Source: Mariniflexile fucanivorans (GTDB lineage Bacteria; Bacteroidota; Bacteroidia; Flavobacteriales; Flavobacteriaceae). From it: a stretch of 64,000 nt of DNA. The notes beneath the pieces are model-generated. The model had not been told where the DNA came from and did not search any database. It saw only the letters and a program-made list of their open reading frames with translations. Of this stretch, positions 24,522-33,646 are shown in pieces. How positions within the stretch are numbered: position 1 is the first letter of the stretch; each line of letters begins with the position of its first letter. The position numbers were made by a program, and so were the translations under genes. Location of the stretch: the NCBI RefSeq assembly GCF_004341235.1, contig NZ_SLUP01000008.1, forward strand, positions 1-64,000. Direction: 5' to 3'.

Positions 24522-25166
24522 CTATTTATAATCGCGTAAAAGAAGATTCCAATAATATTTTTTAAATAGATTAATACTAAGGTAAAGTTTAAGATGTTTT
24601 GAATTTAATTTCTTTTTAAATTTTATAGATGATTTATTAAAATATTGAGTAACACTATATTTTATATCCCTTCCTTGTTTTTTTAACAACTGATAACTTT
24701 GGTAGCGTAAATAAGGAGCTATATTTTTGTTACGATATGAATGGAATGTCCACATATTCAAAAGATAGGCTTCATTGTCTTTCAATTTAAATGTTTTATT
24801 GTTAATAGTGAAATCATTTAATTCAATAAACATATAAGCCGCAATTTCGTTATTATGTTCTAAACCAATACATAATTGACCATTGTTTAAACCTTGAATC
24901 AATTTCTCTTGTTCAGAAACAGGTAAATAACTAGTAATTGATTTCAGTTTTTCAATATCTAAATACCGCAGCAAATATTCTGTAGAATCTCCTTTAATTT
25001 TAGGCTCTTGACATTCTTCAACATCTTCCTGTACCCAATAATAAGGATCTATATCTATACCCATTTTCGCTAGCCTATTTCTTATACCAAATAATAGCAA
25101 CCCATTATTTATGATAATCCAAAATCTTTTAAAAATTGAAATATTCTTGCTTTTTTTAATTTCCAT
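24522..25166 (-). CDS. GNAT-type N-acyltransferase-like protein
   Basis: A 214-residue protein. The C-terminal half shows the GNAT pattern: strand NEIAAYMFIELNDFTI, NEAYLLNMWTFHSYRNKNIA with the R/Q-x-x-G/A acyl-CoA loop, helix PYLRYQSYQLLKKQG, then KYSVTQYFNKSSIKFKKKL, a typical end for sugar or amino N-acetyltransferases. The N-terminal 90 residues are less clear and include a hydrophobic start. It lies 9 bases after the BKACE gene, an obvious two-gene operon, so it may act on the same pathway (inference). Its DNA is AT-rich. Confidence 0.72.
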   Translation of the reverse strand: MEIKKSKNISIFKRFWIIINNGLLLFGIRNRLAKMGIDIDPYYWVQEDVEECQEPKIKGDSTEYLLRYLDIEKLKSITSYLPVSEQEKLIQGLNNGQLCIGLEHNNEIAAYMFIELNDFTINNKTFKLKDNEAYLLNMWTFHSYRNKNIAPYLRYQSYQLLKKQGRDIKYSVTQYFNKSSIKFKKKLNSKHLKLYLSINLFKKYYWNLLLRDYK

Positions 25167-25175
25167 ATAATAATG

Positions 25176-26042
25176 TTAATTTTTACGCCCATATTGGCCA
25201 TTGCCAGATTCTAAATTCATTTTTAATCTAAATTCTTGTGGTGTCATTATTTCTCTATCATTTACATGGGCTATTGTATGAATTCTTTTTATTAAATCAA
25301 CGTTGGTTGCTAATTTTGTTCTAGAAGAATCATACCAAATATTATCTTCTAAACCAACCCGAACACCGCCGCCGATTGCTATAGAAAGAGAATTCATTTT
25401 TAGTTGATCATCACCAATTCCAGCTAAACTCCAAAGTGAATTTTCTGGAAGATCATTAATCATAATTCCCGCATGGAGTAAATTTGATTGCGAGCAAGCA
25501 ATGTTGCCAAATAATAGATTAAAATAATAAGGAGGTTTTATGAACTCTTTTTTTATAAGATATTTCGCATAATTTAGCATACCTAAATCAAAGGCCTCAA
25601 GTTCGGGAACGATTCCTTTTGATTTCATTAGATTTGCTAAGTCCTGAATCATATTGGGTGAGTTTACACTTGCTGCTTTGTTAAAATTTAAAGAACTCAA
25701 AGTTAAACTACCCATATCAGGCTTCAATTCTCCATCTAGGAATAATGGATCTCCTCGTTGTTCTAATCCACTAAAATCTCGTCCACTTAATGAGTTACAT
25801 ACCACCAAATATGGAGCATATTTTCGAATACCTTCTATTATTTTACCATATATTTCTTTTTTATAAGTTGGTACTTGTGTAATGGGATCTCTTGCGTGTA
25901 AATGAACTATAGTGATACCTATTTCGGAAGCACGATGTACATCTTCAACAATTTCAGAGACACTAACAGGTACATGTGGTGTCATGCTTTTAGTAGGAAT
26001 CATTCCAGTTGGTGTGAAATTAATAATTAATTTATTTCCCAT
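25176..26042 (-). CDS. BKACE / 3-keto-5-aminohexanoate cleavage family protein (DUF849)
   Basis: A 288-residue TIM-barrel zinc enzyme family. Key features: start IINFTPTGMIPTK, the zinc motif VHLHARDP (two His and Asp), LNFNKAASVNSPNMI, ELEAFDLGM with the second glutamate/substrate region, and GGGVRVGLEDNIW, a well-conserved family segment. The original member condenses 3-keto-5-aminohexanoate with acetyl-CoA; the family covers many beta-keto acids. With an adjoining GNAT gene, a role in making a modified sugar or amino acid for a surface polymer is possible, but not shown. Confidence 0.9.
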   Translation of the reverse strand: MGNKLIINFTPTGMIPTKSMTPHVPVSVSEIVEDVHRASEIGITIVHLHARDPITQVPTYKKEIYGKIIEGIRKYAPYLVVCNSLSGRDFSGLEQRGDPLFLDGELKPDMGSLTLSSLNFNKAASVNSPNMIQDLANLMKSKGIVPELEAFDLGMLNYAKYLIKKEFIKPPYYFNLLFGNIACSQSNLLHAGIMINDLPENSLWSLAGIGDDQLKMNSLSIAIGGGVRVGLEDNIWYDSSRTKLATNVDLIKRIHTIAHVNDREIMTPQEFRLKMNLESGNGQYGRKN

Positions 26043-26261
26043 GGTTTTTATTATTAATTTATTCTAAACACTTATTTAGTATCGTATAACAAGATAGTTA
26101 TGTTAAAATATTTTGAATTTTATTTTAGATAGAATACTTATATAAACGTTGTTTTGTAAGCAGCTTTTTAATTTGTATGAATACTCATTATAAGTATTTG
26201 TAAATTTCCATAATTGCCTTTTTTAAAATATAATTAATTCCAAGTCTAGTTTTAAAAACTA

Positions 26262-26293
26262 AAAACCACTTTGTAAAAAAACAAAGTGGTTTT
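26262..26293 (-). terminator. Terminator after htpG
   Basis: Perfect 13-bp stem AAAACCACTTTGT / ACAAAGTGGTTTT, 46 bases past the htpG stop, with an A-run on the left. A REP-like stretch (TTGCTTCACTGCGTTCGCAA) lies between. Confidence 0.83.
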
Positions 26294-26338
26294 AGTTCAT
26301 TTTAAGTAGATTGCTTCACTGCGTTCGCAATGACGTTT

Positions 26339-28249
26339 CTATTTTATCATCTCGTAGCTACGTTTTATAAACTTGGTAAGTTCTTCACCTTTAAGTAACC
26401 CTTGCGATAAACGAGCTAAATCTAAACTTTGGTTAATTAAACGCTCTTGTTTAGGCTTGGTTTTGGTTTCTAAAATTTCGCCGACCAATTTAGAATTTGT
26501 GTTTACCACCAAATTGTACATTTCTGGCATATTACCAAACATATTCATGCCACCACCGCCAGTTGCTTGCATTTCTTTCATTCGGCGCATAAATTCTGGT
26601 TGCGTGATGATGAAAGGCGATGCTTCACTATCCATAGCTTCTAATTGAATCATGAATTTTTCTGAAGGAATCACTTCTTTCAATAACGTATCAAGTGCTG
26701 TTTTTTGTTCTTCGCTAAGCTTAGAAATGGCATTTTCATCTTTCTTGATTAAATTATCAATATGATCGCCATCAACACGTGCAAACGAAATGTTCTCTTT
26801 TGTGCTTTCTAACTTTTGGATTAGGTGCGATACAATAGGAGAATCTAATAATAAAACCTCATAGTTTTTCGCTTTAGCCGATTCAATATACGCATGTTGT
26901 GCATCTTCGTTTGAAGCATAAAGAATCACTAATTTACCATCTTTATCGGTTTGGTTTGCTTTTATTTTATTGAATAATTCATCATAAGTATAAAACTTAC
27001 CATCAACCGTTGGGTATAACGCAAAATCGTTGGCTTTTTCAAAGAATTTTTCTTCGGAAAGCATTCCGTATTCAATCACAATTTTAATATCGTTCCATTT
27101 TGCTTCAAAATCTTCACGGTTATTGTTGAATAACGATTTTAATTTATCGGCAACTTTTCTGGTAATGTAAGATGAAATCTTTTTAACAGCACCATCGGCT
27201 TGTAAATACGAACGCGAAACGTTTAATGGAATGTCTGGAGAATCAATGACCCCACGAAGCATAGTTAAAAATTCAGGAACAATACCTTCTACATTATCGG
27301 TTACATACACTTGATTTTGATACAGTTGAATTTTATCTTTCTGCATTTGCATATCCTGACCCAATTTTGGGAAATACAAAATACCAGTTAAGTTGAACGG
27401 ATAATCTACATTTAAGTGAATGTTGAACAATGGCTCTTCGAACTGCATAGGGTACAATTCGTGGTAGAAATCTTTATAATCTTTGTCTTCTAAATCGGTA
27501 GGTTGTTTGGTCCATGCCGGATTTGGATTATTTACAATATTATCAACCGTAATTTTACGTTGCGGTTCTTTGGTTTCTTTACCATCTTTATCGGTAATGG
27601 TTGCTGGTTCATGCTCAGGATCGTTTATTTCCTTAGTTCCAAATTTAATTGGGATAGGCATAAATTTATTATACTTTTGAAGTAACGCGCTAATACGAGA
27701 TTCTTCTAAAAATTCGGTAGAATCTTCAGCAATGTGAAGAATAATTTCGGTACCCCTTTCTGTTCTATCTGAAGCTTCCAAAGTGAATTCTGGTGAGCCA
27801 TCACAAGTCCAGTGTGCAGCAGGTGCATCGGTATGCGATTTTGTGATAATTTCTACTTTTTCAGCAACCATAAATGCAGAATAGAAACCAAGACCAAAAT
27901 GACCTATAATGCCAGAATCTTTAGCTGAATCTTTGTATTTATCTAAAAATTCTTCAGCACCAGAAAAGGCTACTTGGTTAATATATTTCTCTACTTCTTC
28001 AGCAGTCATACCTAATCCTTGGTCAATCACATGAAGTTTTTTGCCTTCTTTATCAATTTTAACTTCAATTTTTGGAGTGCCATATTCCGATTTAGATTCG
28101 CCAATACTTGCTAAGTGTTTTAGCTTTAATGTGGCATCGGTACCATTACTAATCAACTCACGTAAAAATATTTCGTGGTCGCTGTATAAGAATTTTTTAA
28201 TGAGTGGGAAAATGTTTTCTACTGAAACATTAATACTTCCTTTTGTCAT
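26339..28249 (-). CDS. htpG: Molecular chaperone HtpG (Hsp90 family)
   Basis: A 636-residue Hsp90. The ATP-binding domain has FLRELISNGTDATLKL (Bergerat helix with Asn), DQGLGMT and the GHFGLGFYSAFMVAEK lid. The middle domain includes NVSRSYLQADGAVKKISSYI. The C-terminal dimerisation domain ends with LTKFIKRSYEMIK. It is the expected size for bacterial HtpG. Cytosolic chaperone for client proteins under stress. A decayed copy of its 3' end is found at 24400-24508, with a BKACE-GNAT cassette between. Confidence 0.97.
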   Translation of the reverse strand: MTKGSINVSVENIFPLIKKFLYSDHEIFLRELISNGTDATLKLKHLASIGESKSEYGTPKIEVKIDKEGKKLHVIDQGLGMTAEEVEKYINQVAFSGAEEFLDKYKDSAKDSGIIGHFGLGFYSAFMVAEKVEIITKSHTDAPAAHWTCDGSPEFTLEASDRTERGTEIILHIAEDSTEFLEESRISALLQKYNKFMPIPIKFGTKEINDPEHEPATITDKDGKETKEPQRKITVDNIVNNPNPAWTKQPTDLEDKDYKDFYHELYPMQFEEPLFNIHLNVDYPFNLTGILYFPKLGQDMQMQKDKIQLYQNQVYVTDNVEGIVPEFLTMLRGVIDSPDIPLNVSRSYLQADGAVKKISSYITRKVADKLKSLFNNNREDFEAKWNDIKIVIEYGMLSEEKFFEKANDFALYPTVDGKFYTYDELFNKIKANQTDKDGKLVILYASNEDAQHAYIESAKAKNYEVLLLDSPIVSHLIQKLESTKENISFARVDGDHIDNLIKKDENAISKLSEEQKTALDTLLKEVIPSEKFMIQLEAMDSEASPFIITQPEFMRRMKEMQATGGGGMNMFGNMPEMYNLVVNTNSKLVGEILETKTKPKQERLINQSLDLARLSQGLLKGEELTKFIKRSYEMIK

Positions 28250-28282
28250 AATATAATTGTTTTAATTTTTCATTCCTTTTAA

Positions 28283-28300
28283 TCCCGATAGCTATCGGGA
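28283..28300. repeat. Short palindrome in front of htpG
   Basis: TCCCGATAGCTATCGGGA is a perfect 18-bp palindrome 34 bases upstream of the htpG start. It could be an operator or a REP-type element; the same core CCCGATATCTATCG occurs near 10494. Confidence 0.6.
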
Positions 28301-28515
28301 GGGAATCTGATTAATTTATAGTTTTTATTTACTTTGAAATGAATAGTCAAAAAAAGTACCAAGACTGAAAAGGTGACAAACTGACATTAATTATAGCCGA
28401 TTCATGATTTATGAATTCCGGTTTTCGATTTTGAAAACTGTTTTGGTATTATTACTTTGAATTTGGAATTTCAATATTAAATTTTGTACTTTGTAATACA
28501 AATAATTAGAAAAAA

Positions 28516-29523
28516 ATGTACAACTCAAAAATAATAGGATTAGGTAAATATGTGCCAGAAAACGTGGTAACTAATGATGATTTATCTAAAATGATGGATA
28601 CCAACGATGCTTGGATACAAGAACGTACTGGTATACAAGAACGCCGTTGGATAAAAGAAGGAACTGATGATACTTCGGCGACTATGGGTGCAAAAGCAGC
28701 TAGAATTGCTATTGAACGTGCTGGTTTAACGAAAGATGATATCGATTTTATTGTGTTCGCTACTTTAAGTCCCGATTATTATTTCCCAGGTTGTGGTGTT
28801 CAAATTCAAGATTTGCTCGATATGCCAACCGTTGGCGCTCTGGATGTAAGAAACCAATGTTCTGGTTTTGTGTATGCTATTTCTGTGGCAGACCAATTTA
28901 TTAAAACCGGCATGTATAAAAATATTTTGGTTATTGGTGCTGAATACCATAGCAACGGGCTAGATAAAACAACGCGTGGACGTGGCGTTAGTGTTATTTT
29001 TGGAGATGGGGCAGGAGCTTGTGTTTTAACGAGAGAAGAAGATAATAAAAAAGGAATTTTATCAACCCATTTGCATAGTGAGGGTAAATATGCCGATAAG
29101 TTGGTTGTGGCGTCTCCAAGCATTAAACATTGGGTGCCAGAAATTATTGAAGCCGGAGAAGAAGATATTTCCTATTACCCCTATATGGATGGCACGTTCG
29201 TATTTAAGCATGCGGTTGTTCGGTTTAGCGAAGTTATTGTGGAAGGCTTAGAAAAAAATGGTTTACAGAAAGAAGATATTGATATGTTAATTCCGCATCA
29301 AGCTAATTTGCGTATTGCTCAATTTATTCAGAAAAAGTTTAGGTTAAGCGATGACCAAATTTTTAATAATATCATGAAATATGGTAATACAACAGCCGCA
29401 TCTGTAATTATTGCGCTTACCGAAGCTTGGGAGGAAGGTAAAATTAAAACAGGCGATAACGTAGTGCTTGCTGCTTTTGGTAGTGGCTTTACGTGGGGAA
29501 GTGTTATTATTAAGTGGGCTTAA
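28516..29523 (+). CDS. fabH: 3-oxoacyl-ACP synthase III family protein (KAS III)
   Basis: A 335-residue thiolase-fold condensing enzyme. The catalytic triad is visible: Cys115 (VRNQCSGFVYAI), His in LIPHQANLRI and Asn in YGNTTAASV. GIQERRW near residue 40 and GDGAGACVL are family signatures. KAS III starts fatty-acid synthesis from acetyl-CoA or, in this group, branched-chain acyl-CoA primers. Flavobacteria often have more than one FabH paralogue, and this one lacks nearby fab genes, so the exact primer is uncertain. Terminated by a strong hairpin. Confidence 0.9.
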   Translation: MYNSKIIGLGKYVPENVVTNDDLSKMMDTNDAWIQERTGIQERRWIKEGTDDTSATMGAKAARIAIERAGLTKDDIDFIVFATLSPDYYFPGCGVQIQDLLDMPTVGALDVRNQCSGFVYAISVADQFIKTGMYKNILVIGAEYHSNGLDKTTRGRGVSVIFGDGAGACVLTREEDNKKGILSTHLHSEGKYADKLVVASPSIKHWVPEIIEAGEEDISYYPYMDGTFVFKHAVVRFSEVIVEGLEKNGLQKEDIDMLIPHQANLRIAQFIQKKFRLSDDQIFNNIMKYGNTTAASVIIALTEAWEEGKIKTGDNVVLAAFGSGFTWGSVIIKWA

Positions 29524-29548
29524 TTACTTAAATTATAGTTTTAAAACA

Positions 29549-29579
29549 AAAAGCCCGAAACTCTATGCTTCGGGCTTTT
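29549..29579 (+). terminator. Terminator after fabH
   Basis: Perfect AAAAGCCCGAA / TTCGGGCTTTT stem with T-run. Confidence 0.9.
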
Positions 29580-29705
29580 CTAGCTATTAATCAACTTCAA
29601 TTAACACTTAACTATTTGAAGAATCTATAATATAAGACGTAAAACATTAAAAAACATTGCAACTAGTTTTGTATTTAACTCATTTTTAACATTTTACATA
29701 AAAAA

Positions 29706-29729
29706 AACTCGAATGTTTCCATTCGAGTT
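29706..29729 (-). terminator. Orphan minus-strand terminator
   Basis: Perfect 10-bp stem AACTCGAATG / CATTCGAGTT with a TTTC loop; an A-run of eight on the left makes a T-run on the minus transcript. No minus-strand ORF lies directly upstream (29730-29941 has no ATG ORF). It would end either a small RNA or readthrough from the SSS gene at 30281. Confidence 0.7.
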
Positions 29730-29941
29730 AATTATTATTTATACAAATCTTTATGCCGAAATTTTTTATGTGAAGGTGACTAACTCTTAAAATAATTATT
29801 TTCTCGTTGGCTAAATTGTATGTTGCTATAACGTATTGGTATTGTGTTTATTGTGTCAAAATTTAATTTTTTTAAATTAAAATTAAATCTAGCGTGTTGT
29901 ATTTTTGAAAACACATATTTTTAAATTAAACTATTTTTAAA

Positions 29942-30304
29942 ATGAATAAAAAAACATTAGTGCTTGGAGCCTCATTAAACACTTCTAGGTATTCAAATTT
30001 AGCCATACAGAAACTTGTGAATCATAACATTGAAACAGTTGCTATTGGGTTGAAACCTGGAGAGGTTAAAGGTGTTTCAATAAATACTACCATGTTCCCA
30101 TTTGAAGATTTGCATACAGTAAGCTTGTATCTGAATGCTAAAAACCAGCAACCGTATTACGATTATATTGTTTCACTAAAACCAAAGCGTGTTATTTTTA
30201 ATCCTGGAACCGAAAATCCTGAGCTTTATAAAATTTTAAGGGAGAATGCTATTCATTTTGAAGGAGCATGTACGTTGGTATTACTTTCTACGAATCAATA
30301 TTAA
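29942..30304 (+). CDS. CoA-binding domain protein (YccU-like)
   Basis: A 120-residue Rossmann-fold protein of the CoA_binding_2 type: KTLVLGASLNTSRYSN with the glycine turn, AVNHNIETVAIG region, and VIFNPGTENPELYKILRENAIHFEGACTLVLL with the conserved NPGTEN and GACTLV motifs. Homologues bind CoA; a physiological function is not established. TATTTTTG at 29900-29907 could be its -7 box. The last 24 bases overlap the end of the convergent SSS transporter gene. Confidence 0.88.
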   Translation: MNKKTLVLGASLNTSRYSNLAIQKLVNHNIETVAIGLKPGEVKGVSINTTMFPFEDLHTVSLYLNAKNQQPYYDYIVSLKPKRVIFNPGTENPELYKILRENAIHFEGACTLVLLSTNQY

Positions 30305-31717
30305 TCCTAAAAAGGTAAGCAATCCGTTTAAGATTAAAATAAAGAATCCGAATTCAAAACCAAACCATTTGGCACTATTCACACTTATAATATAAGATAA
30401 AATAGGAGATACAATGGCTATTATTGGTACCAACTTATCTCTAACCTGCCATTTAGTAAACAGCCCGAAACTGTAAAGTCCTAAAAGTGGCCCATAGGTG
30501 TAACCCGCAAAAACAAAGAGTTTTGCAATAACACTTTCATCTTTAATAATATATTTAAAGGCAACAATTACTAATATTAATAACAGCGATATAACTATAT
30601 GAATTCGTTTCCTTATCCTAATTTGTTTCGGCTTATCATATTTCTTTTCAATATCTAAAATATCAATGCTAAAGGAAGTTGTTAAAGCCGTTAAAGCACT
30701 ATCAGCGCTACTATAGGCAGCAGCAATTAAACCAATTAAAAAGAAAATAAAAATACCAACACCTAGATGATTTTTTGCAAGTAAAGGGAACAGTTCATCT
30801 TTATGGGCATCAATACCCAGTTGTTGTGCATAAACGGTTAAAAGTAAACCTAAACTTAAAAAAATAAAATTAACAATGGTTAAAACAATAGTGAACCAGA
30901 ACATATTTTTTTGTGCGTCTTTAAGCGATTTACATGTTAAGTTTTTTTGCATCATATCTTGGTCTAAACCTGTCATCACAATGGCTATAAACGCACCAGA
31001 AATAAACTGTTTCCAAAAGTAATTACTTGATTTAAAATCATCGAAAAAGAAGGTTTTCGATAAATCGCTATCTAAAACATAGCCTAAAAGGTTTCCTCCG
31101 CTTATGCCTAAATCTGTACTTACATAATAAATGGAAACACCAACTGCTATAAGCATGAATAAGGTTTGTAGCGAATCGGTCCAAATAATGGTTTTTATAC
31201 CCGATTTAAAAGTGTATAACCAAATTAAAGCTACCGTAATAGTTACGGTTTGCCAAAATTCGATACCTAATTCATCAAATAAAATAATCTGTAATACGTT
31301 GGCAACCAGATACAATCTAAAACTAGCGCCAACAACACGAGAAATTAAAAAGAACGAAGCCCCAGTTTTGTAAGCATAATTTCCAAAGCGCTCTTCTAAA
31401 TACGTGTAAATAGAAGTTAAATTAAGTTTGTAATATAAAGGAAGTAAAACGGTTCCAATCACTAAATATCCTACTATATAACCTAAAACAACCTGCATAT
31501 AGCTAAATTGTGAAGCTTCAATCCAACCAGGAACTGATATGAAAGTAACTCCAGACAAAGAGGCTCCAATCATTCCAAAAGCAACCACATACCAAGGAGC
31601 CGATTTGTTTGCCTTAAAAAAAGCATCGTTTGAATCTTCTTTTCCAGTAAAAAACGATATCAGAATTAATACCCCAAAATAGGCGGCAATAAGTAGAATT
31701 ATTTGTGTTGGGCTCAT
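30281..31717 (-). CDS. Sodium:solute symporter family transporter
   Basis: A 478-residue membrane protein with about 13 hydrophobic helices and SSS signatures: the start IILLIAAYFGVLILISFFTG, GASLSGVTFISVPGW, the long helix GYIVGYLVIGTVLLPLYY, and GLIAAAYSSADSALTALTTSFSIDI, the sodium-site helix. Substrate cannot be deduced, sugar acids, sialic acid or amino acids being possible; no catabolic genes adjoin. Convergent with the CoA-binding gene and overlapping it by 24 bases. Confidence 0.92.
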   Translation of the reverse strand: MSPTQIILLIAAYFGVLILISFFTGKEDSNDAFFKANKSAPWYVVAFGMIGASLSGVTFISVPGWIEASQFSYMQVVLGYIVGYLVIGTVLLPLYYKLNLTSIYTYLEERFGNYAYKTGASFFLISRVVGASFRLYLVANVLQIILFDELGIEFWQTVTITVALIWLYTFKSGIKTIIWTDSLQTLFMLIAVGVSIYYVSTDLGISGGNLLGYVLDSDLSKTFFFDDFKSSNYFWKQFISGAFIAIVMTGLDQDMMQKNLTCKSLKDAQKNMFWFTIVLTIVNFIFLSLGLLLTVYAQQLGIDAHKDELFPLLAKNHLGVGIFIFFLIGLIAAAYSSADSALTALTTSFSIDILDIEKKYDKPKQIRIRKRIHIVISLLLILVIVAFKYIIKDESVIAKLFVFAGYTYGPLLGLYSFGLFTKWQVRDKLVPIIAIVSPILSYIISVNSAKWFGFEFGFFILILNGLLTFLGLILIRRK

Positions 31718-31836
31718 AAATTTATATTATGCTGCCAAAATACAAAAATTGTTTGCAGTCTTTGGTTTTAACAACTACATTTTATTCTTTTAGAAAGGCT
31801 TCTTTTAATTGTGCCAAAAGTGTTAAATTCGCAGCT

Positions 31837-32454
31837 ATGGAATTTTCATCAAAACTACTTGAACGTGCTGTTAACGAAATGTCGCAATTACCAGGAATTG
31901 GTAAGCGCACTGCTTTACGTTTAGTGTTGCACCTGCTTAAGCAGCCTAAAGAGCAAACTACCGCTTTGGCAGAAGCGTTGCAAACCATGCGAAATGATAT
32001 CAAATTTTGTAAATCATGCCATAATATTAGTGATGTTCAGTTGTGTGAAATTTGCTCAAATCCCAACAGAGACGAAACGCTGGTTTGTGTTGTTGAAGAC
32101 ATTCGCGATGTAATGGCTATTGAAAATACCAGTTCCTTTAAAGGTCTGTACCATGTTTTAGGCGGAAAAATTTCACCTATGGATGGCATAGGGCCACACG
32201 ATTTAAACATTCTTTCCTTAGTTAATAAAGTAAAAGAAGGCAAAATAAAAGAACTCATATTCGCATTAAGCTCCACTATGGAAGGTGATACCACCAACTT
32301 TTATATTTTTAAACAAATTAAAGATTACAACGTGTTTACATCTACTATAGCCAGAGGTATTTCGGTTGGAGATGAATTGGAATATGCCGATGAAATTACA
32401 CTAGGAAGAAGTATTGTGAATCGCGTACCTTTTGAATCTTCTTTAAAACTCTAA
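31837..32454 (+). CDS. recR: Recombination mediator RecR
   Basis: Start set at ATG 31837 ([20 protein letters not shown]), giving a 205-residue protein of family length; the frame opens further upstream but the extra 36 residues lack homology to RecR. It has the helix-hairpin-helix [16 protein letters not shown], the four-cysteine zinc finger [16 protein letters not shown], and the Toprim domain ([24 protein letters not shown]). RecR with RecO loads RecA at gaps. The GT2 gene starts 7 bases past the stop. Confidence 0.95.
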   Translation: MEFSSKLLERAVNEMSQLPGIGKRTALRLVLHLLKQPKEQTTALAEALQTMRNDIKFCKSCHNISDVQLCEICSNPNRDETLVCVVEDIRDVMAIENTSSFKGLYHVLGGKISPMDGIGPHDLNILSLVNKVKEGKIKELIFALSSTMEGDTTNFYIFKQIKDYNVFTSTIARGISVGDELEYADEITLGRSIVNRVPFESSLKL

Positions 32455-32461
32455 CTACTGT

Positions 32462-33562
32462 TTGAAGTTATCCGTTGTCATACTAAACTATAATGTGCGC
32501 TACTTTTTAGAGCTATGTATAAAAAGCGTAGAAGCTGCCATCACAACTCTTGATGCAGAAATCATAATAGTTGATAATAATTCTGAAGATGATAGCTGCC
32601 AAATGGTAAAGGAGCTTTTTCCTGAAGTCATTCTTTTAGAAAACAAAGAGAATTTCGGTTTTTCAAAAGGAAATAATATGGGAGTTTCAAAAGCAAAGGG
32701 TGAATACTTATGTATTTTAAATCCAGATACAGTCGTTGCTGAAGATACTTTTATTTCTATTTTGAAATTTGCCGATAACACTACTAACTTAGGAATTATA
32801 GGATGCAAACTCATAAATGGTGTGGGCACTTTTTTACCTGAAAGCAAACGTAATATTCCTTATATAAATGCAGCTTATAAAAAATTGTTAGGAAATTCAG
32901 AAGCCTATTATGCCACTCATTTAACTGAAAATGAAACAGGTAAAGTTGATATATTGGTTGGTGCTTTTATGTTGATGAAACGAGATTTATACCTTAAAGT
33001 AAAAGGTTTTGATGAAGATTATTTTATGTATGGAGAAGATATCGATTTGTCATATAAAGTTTTGAAATCTGGTTATCATAATTATTACTACGGCGCCACT
33101 TCGGTAATTCACTATAAAGGAGAAAGTACTTTAAAAGATAAGCATTATGCACGCCGTTTTTATGGGGCTATGCAAATATTTTATAAAAAGCATTTCAAAA
33201 AAAATGTATTGTTCGATATGTTTGTTTGGGGTGGCATACGGCTTGTTTATTTATTTAGAAAAGTGCCAGTAAACAAAGTGAAGTATGTAAGTGGATATGT
33301 TTTAATTTCAGATAAGATGAATGATAGCATCCAAACAGTTTTGCCAAAAAAGATAAGGTTACAATCTAATTTGGATAATCTTGAAAACAACACAGAAGTA
33401 ATTTTTGATGCTCATCAATTAAGCTATAAAGAAATTATAACCATGATAGAAGCTGTTAAAAAAGGTAAATCAATTACTTACAAGATATTACCGCAAAATG
33501 CTAATTTTATACTTGGAAGCGACAATGCCATTAGTCGAGGTGAAGTCATGATTTTGAATTAG
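32462..33562 (+). CDS. Family 2 glycosyltransferase
   Basis: A 366-residue GT-A enzyme starting at TTG 32462, directly at the usual first residues (M)KLSVVILNYNV. Motifs: IIIVDNNSEDDS, NPDTVV (DXD-like), GAFMLMKRDLYLKVKGFDEDYFMYGEDIDL with the ED acid/base region and YGATSVIHYKGEST. Such enzymes transfer rhamnose or other sugars on surface glycans. The C-terminal 100 residues form an extra domain without obvious membrane helices. Only 7 bases separate it from recR, so it is likely co-transcribed. Confidence 0.9.
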   Translation: MKLSVVILNYNVRYFLELCIKSVEAAITTLDAEIIIVDNNSEDDSCQMVKELFPEVILLENKENFGFSKGNNMGVSKAKGEYLCILNPDTVVAEDTFISILKFADNTTNLGIIGCKLINGVGTFLPESKRNIPYINAAYKKLLGNSEAYYATHLTENETGKVDILVGAFMLMKRDLYLKVKGFDEDYFMYGEDIDLSYKVLKSGYHNYYYGATSVIHYKGESTLKDKHYARRFYGAMQIFYKKHFKKNVLFDMFVWGGIRLVYLFRKVPVNKVKYVSGYVLISDKMNDSIQTVLPKKIRLQSNLDNLENNTEVIFDAHQLSYKEIITMIEAVKKGKSITYKILPQNANFILGSDNAISRGEVMILN

Positions 33563-33646
33563 TTTATTATAAAAAATCTAAGGAAATCAATGTTTTTTAA
33601 GTAATTTTGCAAGCGTAAATTAAAAAACAAGTATTACGTTATTGAT

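Noticed and set aside
31729-31836. Longer start for recR
   Set aside because: The extra 36 residues do not resemble RecR; ATG 31837 gives the standard N-terminus and length.
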